Source: Clostridium sp. (GTDB taxonomy: Bacteria > Bacillota_I > Bacilli_A > RF39 > UBA660). From it: 64,000 nucleotides of DNA. Below are positions 1 through 7,990 of the stretch, piece by piece (within the stretch, counting starts at the first letter, position 1; the number at the start of each line of letters is the position of its first letter). The notes beneath the pieces were generated by a model. The model was not told the DNA's origin. It saw only the letters and a list, made by a program, of their open reading frames with translations, and did not search any database. The stretch is taken from contig CP091739.1 in NCBI GenBank assembly GCA_022010095.1, forward strand, positions 1,302,001 through 1,366,000. The letters are read 5' to 3'. A program made the position numbers and the translations under genes.

Positions 1-2
1 TA

Positions 3-584
3 ATAGGTATAGTTATAAGACTTTTAACAACAGGTACAAGTGGTGTTGGAAGTGTAGTAGGTGCTTCTGAAGTAGGAAAAATAAGTGAGTATATAAATAT
101 GTTTACATCAAGTGAACTCGCAACAAGATTAGTAAGTGGAATACCATTTTTTATAATATTGATGCTACTTAGTTTCTTTGCTTATTCATTATTTATTGGA
201 GTACTTGCTAGTATGACAACTAATATGGAAGACTATAATCAAATACAAACACCAGTAATGGTATTTCTTATGATAGGTTATTATTTAGCAATATTTGCAT
301 CAGTTTATCAAGGCTCAATATTTATAAAAGTAGCAGCATTTATACCATTTATATCAGGTATACTTGCTCCAGTACTTTATACACTTGGTGAAATGAGTAT
401 ATTAGATTTAATAATTTCTATAGGATTACTTGCAGGTACATGTGCATTACTTTATAAATATGGACTTAGAATATATAAGGCAGGAATACTTAATTATTCT
501 TCAAGTAAATTATGGAATAAGATATTTAAATCATTAAAGGAAAAAAATAATATGGATAATAATAATTTAAAAAAAGCAAATTAA
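3..584 (+). CDS. ABC-2 type permease, C-terminal part
   Basis: This is the C-terminal end of an ABC exporter permease of the NatB/YhaP type; the gene begins before the window. The frame is open from base 3 and gives a soluble segment, then about five hydrophobic helices (for example around 129-225, 255-330 and 345-470). A loop with NMEDYNQIQTPVMVF is typical of this family. The stop at 582-584 is probably an artefact. Removing or adding an A in the run at 541-547 gives an earlier TAA near 550, just before the ATG at 552 of the next gene. It would pump an unknown substrate (Na+, peptide or drug) using an ATPase encoded upstream. Confidence 0.8.
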   Translation: MGIVIRLLTTGTSGVGSVVGASEVGKISEYINMFTSSELATRLVSGIPFFIILMLLSFFAYSLFIGVLASMTTNMEDYNQIQTPVMVFLMIGYYLAIFASVYQGSIFIKVAAFIPFISGILAPVLYTLGEMSILDLIISIGLLAGTCALLYKYGLRIYKAGILNYSSSKLWNKIFKSLKEKNNMDNNNLKKAN

Positions 585-1186
585 ATTTTTAAAAATAATA
601 TTGTTAATTATTGGTATCTTATTTGTACTTTTAGTACCAATTAAGAAAACATATAAAGATGGTGGGACTAGAGAATATAGTGCAATTCTTTATAAAAGTA
701 ATCAAATGGCATACATTTGATGATGATTATGAAAGTGGATATAAAGATACAACTGAAATACATATTTTCCCAACTAATTTTCATAGTCTAGATTATTATA
801 AAAAAATAAAACCAACTAGTTTATACATAATGAATCATAATAAAACTAAAAGGGTAAAAGCAAATACCGGATCATATAGTTGGTGTGTACTAGATATAAA
901 TAACAACCTAACAAATACATGCGAGGTAGCAGAAAAAGATAGTCCAGCAGATATGAATTATAAAGAAACTTTATCTGTTAAAAGAAATGAAAAAATATAT
1001 CACAATAATGATATGAAAGTTAGTAAAGTAGAAGTGTATAGTAATGGTAAACTAAATAGATTACTAGATTATATAGAGCATGAAAAAGCAATAAGAATTA
1101 ATTTAGAAAAAGGTGATTATATAATCGCAATACATGCTGAATATACTGAAGGAAATGTATGCTATTCATTAAAAAAATACACGTAG
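552..1186 (+). CDS. membrane-anchored hypothetical protein with DGGTREYSA motif
   Basis: I read one gene from ATG 552 with two A-run length errors (near 572-578 and near 691-694). It starts MDNNNLKK, then has one hydrophobic segment (IILLIIGILFVLLVP) and a conserved-looking motif KTYKDGGTREYSAILYKVIK, followed by a polar domain of about 150 residues. The motif after a signal anchor is known from Bacillota exported proteins of unknown function. It overlaps or abuts the ABC permease and may belong to the same transcript, ending at the hairpin just downstream. No enzymatic motif is visible. Confidence 0.6.
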
Positions 1187-1189
1187 AAT

Positions 1190-1217
1190 AATGTTAACAA
1201 CTTGTTAACATTTTCTT
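1190..1217 (+). terminator. intrinsic terminator
   Basis: Perfect 11-bp inverted repeat AATGTTAACAA (1190-1200) and its complement (1202-1212), followed by TTCTTTTA. It lies 4 bases after the stop of the preceding gene. Confidence 0.75.
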
Positions 1218-1283
1218 TTACATAAATAGTTTAAAATAAAAAAAGATTGTATGTTAAAATAATCAAACACAAATGAGGTAAAG

Positions 1284-2013
1284 ATGAAAAAAATAATATA
1301 GTTGTTGATAAAATACCTGAAGAATATATGATAAAAAAAGTTTAGGTTCTGGAGTAAGTGCTGAATGCTTTTTAACGAGTGAAGGAAAAGTATTTAAGAA
1401 GTATCATGATGAGAATAATAGATGGATATATAATTCACATAAAAAAATAAAGAACGTTATGATAGTGAAATATTTGTATTTCCTGAATCATATGTATTTA
1501 AAGGAAAAAGTGTCTCCAGAATGCTTTATAGGCTATATGATGGAATATGTAAAAGGTTTTTAAATATAGTGAACTTGAAAAATAGTATTCTTATAAGGAA
1601 TTTAATAAATGCGGTTAAAAAGAATAGAAAGAGAAATAAGAATTCTTACGTTTCAAGGACTTATGTTTACTGATTTAAATAGAGATAACATCATGTTTAA
1701 AACAATAAACGAGCCTAAAGTAATAGATACAGATTTATATGAAGCAACTTATAATGATATGTTTGGTGATATGTTTAAAGAAAATATAAAAGAACTTGCT
1801 GAAACAATTATTAGTGATATATTGAGTAGTGGATTATTAGAATCACTTAAAATGAATAGGTATATTTTAGATTGTGGTTGTTATGGTATGGTGTTACCTT
1901 CAGTGATGATGGAAGAATTATTAAATTATGCTGAACAAAGACTTGAAACTAGTATAATTACATATGGCGAATATAAGAATGGATTAAAATTACTTAAAAG
2001 GAAACAAAGTTGA
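1284..2013 (+). CDS. protein-kinase-like fold protein, frameshifted
   Basis: ATG 1284 follows a good RBS (GAGGTAAAG). After several A/T-run frame changes the translation contains a glycine-rich start (KSLGSGVSAECFL), a possible hinge region (ECFIGYMMEYVKGF) and a catalytic-loop-like DLNRDNIMF near 1671-1700. Asp-Thr-Asp (VIDTDLYE, about 1720-1740) stands where kinases have DFG. This order fits a small eukaryotic-like or RIO/aminoglycoside-type kinase fold. The changed DFG leaves activity open. Substrate unknown. At least four frame breaks are needed, so it could be a true pseudogene, although the density of breaks is similar to that in essential genes of the window. Confidence 0.55.
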
Positions 2014-2019
2014 TAAGCT

Positions 2020-2290
2020 GCTTATAAAGATACAAATAAATTTGTAAAAAGAATTTCTTGATGAAAATAAAATTAAATATGACAAAACAATAACATCATA
2101 TTTTTATAAAGTTGACGTGTGTAAAAAAATGAAAAAAAATAGCTATTCTGTTTGATATTGCGATAGATACATGTGAATCATTATGCGATAATGGGAGAGA
2201 TGCAGTAGTGTTTAATTCGAAATTAAATATATCTAAAGATACAAAAATGTAAGAGATGAAATAGTTGGAATTAAGTTTATAATTATATAA
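2020..2290 (+). other. unresolved coding remnant
   Basis: Between the kinase-like gene and the hairpin cluster at 2365 there are short open stretches in different frames, such as KEFLDENKIKYDKTITSYFY (about 2050-2110) and ILFDIAIDTCESLCDNGRDA (about 2145-2210). They look like one small protein split by frame errors, but I cannot assign a start, an end or a family. Confidence 0.3.
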
Positions 2291-2364
2291 AAAAATTGTA
2301 AAATAAAAAAATTAATGGAAAATTTAATTGACAAAAACGCTAATTATTATTGTATTATTAAATT

Positions 2365-2456
2365 GACATAGAAATATGTCATGTCACTTTTACGAATATG
2401 AGAGTAAAAGTGTTCAACCAAAACCCCCTGAAGAGAGCGAAAGCTCTCATTTTTTT
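2365..2456 (+). ncRNA. cluster of three hairpins ending in a terminator (possible small RNA 3' end)
   Basis: Three consecutive perfect hairpins: GACATA-GAAA-TATGTC (2365-2380), CACTTTTAC with a 10-base loop and GTAAAAGTG (2385-2412), and GAGAGC-GAAA-GCTCTC (2433-2448) followed by A and seven T. Two use a GAAA tetraloop. The last hairpin is inside the 31-bp repeat that bounds the downstream island, so this may be the 3' end of a small RNA used as the integration site. I cannot match it to a known RNA family. Confidence 0.45.
2424..2454 (+). repeat. left end direct repeat of integrated island (attL-like)
   Basis: CCCCCTGAAGAGAGCGAAAG and the following bases to 2454 occur again, identical over 31 bases and in the same orientation, at 7032-7062. 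The repeat contains a terminator hairpin. A duplicated RNA-gene end or terminator on both sides of an integrase-bearing segment is the usual result of tyrosine-recombinase integration. Confidence 0.6.
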
Positions 2457-2508
2457 GCCCATTTTATAAGAGTTTGTGAGGCATCGGTTTTTGCTAAAAT
2501 ATTTTTTT

Positions 2509-2526
2509 AGGTACAATTTAGGTACA
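2509..2526 (+). repeat. inner repeat AGGTACAATTTAGGTACA, left copy
   Basis: The 18-bp sequence contains two AGGTACA units 11 bp apart and is repeated exactly at 6905-6922, in the same orientation. It lies 55 bp inside the left outer repeat. It probably binds the island integrase or its accessory factor. Confidence 0.5.
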
Positions 2527-2550
2527 AAAAATTTGATTCTATGAATAGTT

Positions 2551-2597
2551 CATTGAGAAAAAGTGCCGAAAGTGGCAAAAATTCTCAATGGATTTTT
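2551..2597 (+). terminator. hairpin with T-run
   Basis: CATTGAGAA (2551-2559) pairs with TTCTCAATG (2582-2590), with an inner GCC/GGC stem, and is followed by GATTTTTTT. No gene lies directly upstream, so it may end transcription entering the island. Confidence 0.55.
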
Positions 2598-2714
2598 TTA
2601 CAGTGATACGGACAATATAGATTTTATCCGTATGGTTGCAGTGGTATTATACCGCAAACGGTAGGATATAATTGTTATAAGATCATGGTATAATACATTA
2701 TGAGGAGATGATTT

Positions 2715-2921
2715 ATGGAAAAGAAAAAACAAATAATAAAAGTTAATAAGATTAAATGTAAAAAATGTAGAAATATTATAGAATCTAAAACAACTAATGA
2801 TTTGAAAAGATGTTCTTGTGGTGCTGTTGCAGTTGATGGTGGAAAAGAATACTTAAAAAGAATTGGTAATGACGAAGACTACGAAGAATTATCTATAATC
2901 AAAAACACTAGCCAAAGCTAG
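2715..2921 (+). CDS. DUF7695-like zinc-ribbon protein
   Basis: A 68-residue protein with an RBS (GAGGAG at about 2702). It has CKKC at residues 15-18 and CSCG at residues 33-36, followed by AVDGGKEYLKRIGND and EELS. This pattern (CxxC, then CxCG with VDGG and YLRR) matches my memory of the DUF7695 family, small proteins common on mobile elements and phages. The four cysteines probably bind zinc. It is the first gene in the island and reads toward the minus-strand DUF3892 gene. Function unknown. Confidence 0.7.
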   Translation: MEKKKQIIKVNKIKCKKCRNIIESKTTNDLKRCSCGAVAVDGGKEYLKRIGNDEDYEELSIIKNTSQS

Positions 2922-2930
2922 TGTAAGTGT
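2905..2930 (-). terminator. bidirectional hairpin, terminator for the DUF3892 gene
   Basis: ACACTAGC-CAAA-GCTAGTGT (2905-2924). Read on the minus strand it is followed by TTTTTGATT, so it fits best as the terminator of the converging minus-strand gene. Confidence 0.6.
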
Positions 2931-2947
2931 AAGATAATAAAAGTTAG

Positions 2948-3163
2948 TTATTCGAGATTGTCTTTTTTATTGCCATTTGGTTTTGATACTGGAGTTTTAC
3001 CACTACTATCATGTTTAATGTAATATCTATCACTATAAACAGAGTTACCACTTTCAATTTTTTTTACAAATTGATTTAGTGTCATTTTGTGATGATTTCC
3101 AGTGTTAATGAACAAATCATTTTTGCCTGTGCTTGTTTGATGTATAGCTTTAACTGTTGTCAT
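2948..3163 (-). CDS. DUF3892-like small protein
   Basis: 71 residues beginning MTTVKAIHQTSTGKNDLFIN, with a middle segment MTLNQFVKKIESGNSVY and ending in a basic tail (SKPNGNKKDNLE). The pattern VTAVR..., a short beta hairpin, then (E)AI..IE.G and a final asparagine-rich N-L-D/E is that of DUF3892, a small domain frequent in mobile elements and of unknown role. The RBS (AAAGGAAGTG) is good. The upstream region contains inverted repeats that could serve as operators for divergent control with the RloA gene. Confidence 0.6.
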   Translation of the reverse strand: MTTVKAIHQTSTGKNDLFINTGNHHKMTLNQFVKKIESGNSVYSDRYYIKHDSSGKTPVSKPNGNKKDNLE

Positions 3164-3183
3164 AATAACACTTCCTTTCTTTA

Positions 3184-3325
3184 AAACGGATTTACAATCC
3201 TATTAAAAGAAAATGTTTTGAGATCACAAAAATGTGATATACTAATAATAGGATGTTAATCCAAATTAGTTTGTGAGATATTATCTTACACGTGAGAGAG
3301 AAGCTTTGCCGAGCTTCTTTTTTAT
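3184..3325. promoter_or_regulatory. intergenic regulatory region with inverted repeats and a terminator hairpin
   Basis: The 326-base gap between DUF3892 (minus) and RloA (plus) has GGATTTACAATCCTATTA (about 3188-3205) answered by an imperfect complement TAATAGGATGTTAATCC (about 3246-3262), a second small inverted repeat ATCACA-AAAA-TGTGAT (about 3222-3237) and, after it, TATACT. Then follows GAAGCT-TTGCCG-AGCTTC with six T (3300-3323), a clear terminator. The layout suggests a short transcript that ends before RloA, or an operator pair. From 3330 to 3480 I see only A/T-rich sequence and the RloA RBS (GGAAGGAG). Confidence 0.45.
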
Positions 3326-3489
3326 CTCTCATAAGCATTATATCATATAAAATTTAAAAAAATCAATAAAATAAATGTATATTTTTGCTTAAAATATGCA
3401 AAAAAATAAAAAAATAAAATATGTAAAAAGCATTGCTTTTTATATAAAAAAATAGCATATACTATTACTAGAAAAGGAAGGAGAAATTT

Positions 3490-4768
3490 ATGATATTAGA
3501 ATTTAGTGTTGCAAATTTTTTTATCGTTTAAAGATAAAGTTACGTTTAGTATGCTTGCAAATGCTACAAATGGATTAGATGATAATTATATTATATCTAA
3601 TGATCGAAGGATTTTAAAAACAAATGCAATATATGGTGCAAAATGCATCAGGAAAAACTAATTTATTTAAAATATTGACTATTGTAATATCAATGTTAAG
3701 AAGTTCAAATATTGTGAATATAAATGCAAAGCTACCAATTGTTCCATTTAAATTTGATAAAAAAACTATTAATAAACCAAGTGAATTTGAAATTAAATTT
3801 ATTGTTGATGATGTACGTTATGTTTATGGATTTATAGCAGATACAAATAAAAATACATGAAGAGTATTTATATTATTATCCAAATGGAAGAGAAACAAAA
3901 AAATTTTTTTGATAGAACTAATACAAACGATTATTCTTTTTCCACAAAAGGATGAAAAAAATTATTAAATGATATAGCTGCTAAAAAAATGCACCAAATA
4001 AATTTTTTTATTGCCACAGCAACAAACTGGAATTATGAAAAAAACAAGAAGTCCATATAAATTTTTTTAAGTGCAGATATTAATACTTTTTAATAATTTA
4101 GGTGGACTTCGAGATATAGCTCTAAGTGAATATTTAAAAAAAATAGTAAAGAATTAAAAAGATTTTTGCATTGGAATTTTTTTGGAAAAAAGCAGATTTT
4201 TAATATAGAAGACTATAAAGTATTAGAAACAGATGTTCCTGATGATGTTTTAGCTGCAATACCGGACTTTATTAAAGCAGGAATGAATATGAAAGAAAAA
4301 CCAAAAGTGTTTATTGCATTTTTTAAACACAAAGGTTCTGATGTTGAATTATCATATGAAGAAGAATCAATGGGAACTCAAATTATTTTTTGCTTTATTC
4401 CATTTATTATGGATGCATTAAATAATAAAAGGGTTGTAGTAGTAGATGAGCTAGATAAAAGCTTGCATCCATACTTAGTCGAAATGATAGTTCAAATGTT
4501 TAATGATCCTGATATAAATAAGAATGGTGCACAATTAATATTTAATACTCACGATACTAATTTATTAAAACTAAATATTTTTGAGAAGAGATCAAATCTG
4601 GTTTACAGAAAAAAAGATGATAAAAAAATGGAATAAGCGATTTATATCCTTTAAGTGATTTTTTTCTGTAAGAAAAAAATGGAGAATGTTGAGAGAGGAT
4701 ATATGCTTGGCAGATATGGAGCAGTTCCTTTTATCAAAAATGATTTTAATTTATGGGAAGAAGAGTAG
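3490..4768 (+). CDS. RloA/AbiLi-like AAA ATPase of a defence pair
   Basis: ATG 3490 follows GGAAGGAG. Reconstructed over several A/T-run breaks, it begins MILEFSVANFLSFKDKVTFS, the usual start of AAA_15/AAA_21 ATPases. It has Walker A IYGANASGKTNLF (about 3630-3665), a signature-like LSYEEESMGTQI (about 4335-4380), Walker B VVVVDELDKSLHP (about 4435-4470) and the switch-like histidine FNTHDTNLL (about 4540-4565). It ends RYGAVPFIKNDFNLWEEE at TAG 4766. The RloB-like gene overlaps its end by 16 bases. The pair corresponds to RloA-RloB (AbiL) anti-phage systems, in which the ATPase is thought to sense infection and the RloB partner to act as a toprim/nuclease-like effector; that role is known of the family, not shown here. 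Confidence 0.8.
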
Positions 4769-5413
4769 AACATAATAGAAGAATTAGTAACGATAGAGTA
4801 AGAAAAAGCCAGAAAGCAAAAAAAGCAAAAATTTTTAATAGCAGACTGAAGGAAAAAAATAAAACAGAAAAAGAGATACTTTAGTAATTTTGAGGATGGT
4901 AAAAAAATCATATAATATTACATATGTTAGAGGAAATAATACTGATCCATTAAAAATTAGTTAAGATGTTAATCAAGGAAATAGATGAATTAAAAATTAG
5001 ATTTGCAAGACGATGATGTAGCGTATTGTATTTTTTTGATACAGATGTAGATCCAAATAAAAAAATAAAATAATTGAAGAAGCCATTCAATTAGCAAAGA
5101 AAAAAATAATAGAAAGATTATTACATCATGTCCATGTATTGAACAATGGTTTTTTTAATTCATTATGATTATACAACTGCAAATATGGCTAACGAAGAAG
5201 TAATTAAAAGGGTTAAACAGAGTATTATCCAAAAATATGTAAAAGCGCATTAATATTACTCCTAATATAATTAAAGAAATAGATTCAGCAATTGATCGTG
5301 CAAAAAAATTAGAAAAGTATCAAAATGATAATAATCGAAGAATAGGAACAGTTGAGGCAAATCCTAACACTGAAGTATACAAAATTGTTGAATATTTAAT
5401 AAAAAAAGGCTAG
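4753..5413 (+). CDS. RloB/AbiLii-like protein of a defence pair
   Basis: ATG 4753 lies inside the end of the RloA gene. After frame correction the protein starts MGRRVEHNRRISNDRVRKSQ, a basic head typical of RloB. Next comes an acidic Toprim-like segment (IFIADEGKNKTEKRYFSNFE), then YVRGNNTDPLKIV, CIFDTDVDPNKN (DxD, about 5030-5060) and SCPCIEQWFLIHYDY (about 5130-5165). It ends EVYKIVEYLIKKG at TAG 5411. The order E...RGNxTDP...FDxD...S-PCFE-W matches RloB (PF13707). It is co-transcribed with RloA and followed at once by a strong terminator. Confidence 0.78.
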
Positions 5414-5434
5414 GAAAAAATCCTAGCTTTTGTC
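5407..5434. terminator. bidirectional terminator
   Basis: GCTAGGA-AAAAA-TCCTAGC (5409-5427) flanked by A and T runs. It ends RloB on the plus strand and the integrase fragment on the minus strand; both stop codons lie within it. Confidence 0.8.
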
Positions 5435-5713
5435 ATCCAAATTATCTATAACAGAAACAACAGAGTCGAGGGCAGTACTAAACATATGAGAGTATGTATT
5501 TAGTGTTTCCTCGATTTTTTTGTATGTTCTAAATATTTGGAAACTAATGTAACATTAACACCATTGTTAATAAGTAATGATGCATAGGAATGTCTAAAGT
5601 CATGAATCCTAATAACTTTTAAACCAGCAAGATTAGCTAGTTTAGTTCTTCTAAGATATGTATTAGAATCCACTATAGGTTTAGCATCAGATACAACAAA
5701 GAAATCATCGTTA
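5423..5713 (-). pseudogene. tyrosine recombinase (integrase), C-terminal fragment
   Basis: Minus-strand frame from about 5713 to TAG at 5423-5425. It reads DDFFVVSDAKPIVDSNTYLR, then VIRIHDFRHSYASLLINNGV (about 5620-5560) and finally a phase-corrected TYSHMFSTALDSVV. HDFRHSYAS carries the conserved H-x-x-R and NTYSHM the catalytic Tyr of phage/ICE integrases of Bacillota. The N-terminal DNA-binding half and the first catalytic Arg are missing: at about 5700 the sequence changes into a plus-strand hsdR segment. The island cannot therefore excise with this copy alone unless the sequence is misassembled. Confidence 0.8.
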
Positions 5714-6135
5714 AATCTAAAGAATATAATGAAAGGCTAAGAAATTTATTAAGTAAATATAACGACAGAAGCGATGATGAATTTGATGTAGAAATGACTA
5801 TAGTTGGATTAATGGCATTTTCTGAAGATATCCTAAGTGATGAAGAAGAAGTAGCAAAGAACAATCTAAAAGGTCGTGAAAGGGCATTTTATGATGCTTT
5901 AACTACAGATGATAAAGCTAAACTTCTTATGGATGATGAAACATTAAAGCCTATAGCATCTAAACTTAAAGATATAGTAAAGAAATATGCAACAGTAGAC
6001 TGGTCAAAAAAGAAATCGACTCAAGCTAAGATGAGAGTTCAAATAAAAAGATTACTAAATGAATATAGATGTCTACCAGAGTATAATGAAGAAGCAACCA
6101 AGAGAGTAATTGATCAAGCTGAATTTATGATGTAA
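5700..6135 (+). pseudogene. hsdR: type I restriction subunit HsdR, C-terminal fragment
   Basis: Open frame from about 5700: KEYNERLRNLLSKYNDRSDD, then GRERAFYDALTTDDKAKLL, KKYATVDWSKKKSTQAKMRV and IKRLLNEYRCLPEYNEEATK, ending in QAEFMM. This is the C-terminal (DUF3387-type) helical domain of HsdR, which docks on HsdM/HsdS. The helicase and nuclease parts are absent and no hsdM or hsdS is in the window. There is no start codon with RBS before the fragment. It appears to be the leftover of a type I system cut by the same event that truncated the integrase. Confidence 0.8.
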
Positions 6136-6137
6136 AA

Positions 6138-6168
6138 AATAGGAGCCTTTGATTGACTCCTATTTTTG
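6138..6168. terminator. bidirectional terminator
   Basis: AATAGGAG (6138-6145) and CTCCTATT (6157-6164) with flanking A-run and T-run. It closes the hsdR fragment (plus) and the membrane protein (minus), whose stop overlaps the stem. Confidence 0.75.
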
Positions 6169-6852
6169 AGCTATTTTAAAATTATTATTTGTGTTAGTTA
6201 TTATTGCATCATCAATTAGCCAAAATTTATATTGTGTTTTTAGAAAAAAATATACTGTGCTTGTGTGTTAATAAGATTAATTAATGCTTCAGCATTATCA
6301 AAAATACTTTTTAATTCTTCAACCATTTCATTAGGTGTAATATTTCTATCTTGACCTTCATTTATAGTATTGTCTAATCTTTTTATGATAATAATTGGTT
6401 GTATATTTTTAATGAAGATTGATTAACATTATTAAATGCATTACATATTGAATTGATAGTACTGGATATAACAGCATTTCGTCTTTTTAGAAAGATAGTA
6501 ATTAGGATCAAAACCTCTTAAATTATTTGTAGAATTTGAAATGTTTTGAACAATTTGATCATAGAACTTATCTGTTACTATGTTACTTTTTAGAGCATCG
6601 TTTATGTTCATTTTTTTAATATAGATGTATTTGCTTTTTATGTCATATAATGAATAGTATAAACGATTAAAGTTTTCCTTCCTTAGTGATATAAAGTTTG
6701 GAAGTTCTAACAAAAAAGATATAAATGAACTACCCATAAAAGCTAGTGCAATTTGAAATCCTTTTGGTTGATTGAGCTAGAATAATAACAAACAATAAAG
6801 AAATTAAACCAGCAAAAAAAGATAAGAATAATATATTACGATGTGCTTTCAT
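6160..6852 (-). CDS. two-TM membrane protein, unknown function
   Basis: Minus-strand ATG at 6852 follows AGGAGG. After correction of a few run-length errors the protein (about 230 residues) starts MKAHRNILFLSFFAGLISLL, with two hydrophobic helices (residues about 7-27 and 36-52). A long polar, partly coiled helical domain follows (KRLDNTINEGQDRNITPNEM, VEELKSIFDNAEALINLINT). It ends NNNFKIAQK at TAG 6160-6162. I do not recognise the family; similar two-TM proteins occur on integrative elements. It is the last gene before the right inner repeat. Confidence 0.55.
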
Positions 6853-6904
6853 AAAAACCTCCTTCTTTGTGGATTATTATAGCACTAAAAAAATGATTTT
6901 TTTT

Positions 6905-6922
6905 AGGTACAATTTAGGTACA
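6905..6922 (+). repeat. inner repeat AGGTACAATTTAGGTACA, right copy
   Basis: Exact copy of 2509-2526 in the same orientation, 110 bp inside the right outer repeat. See the left copy for the likely recombinase-binding role. Confidence 0.5.
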
Positions 6923-7031
6923 TAAAAATACTAAAAAAAGCCACAGTAAATGACGGTTTATGCAAATATAAAAAGGGCCATATTTAAAGGGTTTAACGCA
7001 ATTTGGTCTCTTCTAACTGAAGAGAGCAGGC

Positions 7032-7062
7032 CCCCCTGAAGAGAGCGAAAGCTCTCATTTTT
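7032..7062 (+). repeat. right end direct repeat of integrated island (attR-like)
   Basis: Identical over 31 bases to 2424-2454. Just upstream, TCTCTTC-TAACT-GAAGAGA (about 7008-7026) adds another hairpin that partly matches the repeat, so the right end can fold in alternative ways. Confidence 0.6.
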
Positions 7063-7198
7063 GTTTGCATTAAAGTATTTGACAGGTAAAATCTAAAATA
7101 ACTATTCAAACTTAAATAATTGTAAAAATGTAAAAAGTAGTATCAAGTATAATGCTTTTTTTCTTTAAATTATGAGATAATTAACATTGTAAGGAATA

Positions 7199-7990
7199 AT
7201 GATTATATATTAGAAGATTAAAAAAATATCGAACAGGATTTTTATATGAATTAAAAAAATAGTAAAAAAATGATATAGTAAAAAAAGGAAGTGATAAAAG
7301 TGCCTGATAAAAAGTGAAAATTCTTTTTAATTCAAATATTAGAAAAAAATATATAGATAGAATTTTTATCTTGTAAAAATACATTAATTTCTGAACTTAC
7401 AGATGAATTTGGCAGTGAATACGAAGGATTATTAAATGAAAGATTTGATAAAATTAAATTTGTATTTTTTTACTAGTTTAAGAAGTTTTAAAAGATATTT
7501 AAGAAATAAGTATTCTTATTTGGTTGCGAGTAAGACGGTTGAATTTATTAAAGAAAATGGCATTTTAGATGATATAAGAGTAAGCGACCATTTTAAACAT
7601 ATTTGTGGCTATACAGTTGAATCAGATGAAGAAGATTTATTTTTATAGTATTTTTTTGATAATTATTCTTTAGAATTTAATTTTTGAAGAAAAAAAATTG
7701 AAAACGTTTTTTTGGTATTTATTCTTTTGATACTTCATTGGATTATGATATTTTTAAATACTTATGCTCAAAATAGAAATATTAGTGTTTTAGAATTCGT
7801 AAGAAATAATAGATGTGATTTCTTAAGAAATATAGGAAGATATCCGAAAGATTACTCTAATGAAATGATATTGAAAGATATAAATTATTCAAATCTATGC
7901 AATTATTATGAAGAGTTAATGAAAAAAAGTATAATGCTATTTTTAAATGATATACAAGTAAGCATGCAAGACAGAAATAAATATGTTTAA
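7199..7990 (+). CDS. hypothetical protein, frameshifted
   Basis: I reconstruct about 250 residues: a start region disturbed by A-runs (7200-7390), then SELTDEFGSEYEGLLNERFD, YLRNKYSYLVASKTVEFIKE, VSDHFKHICGYTVESDEEDL and FVRNNRCDFLRNIGRYPKDY. The end near 7988 overlaps the ATG of the next gene (7983), so the two are probably translated together. The protein is soluble and mixed helical. No domain that I recognise. The exact start is unclear; GTG near 7300 is an alternative. Confidence 0.4.

Noticed and set aside
2424..7062. Prophage
   Set aside because: Only integrase-like and defence genes; no capsid, terminase, portal or lysis genes.
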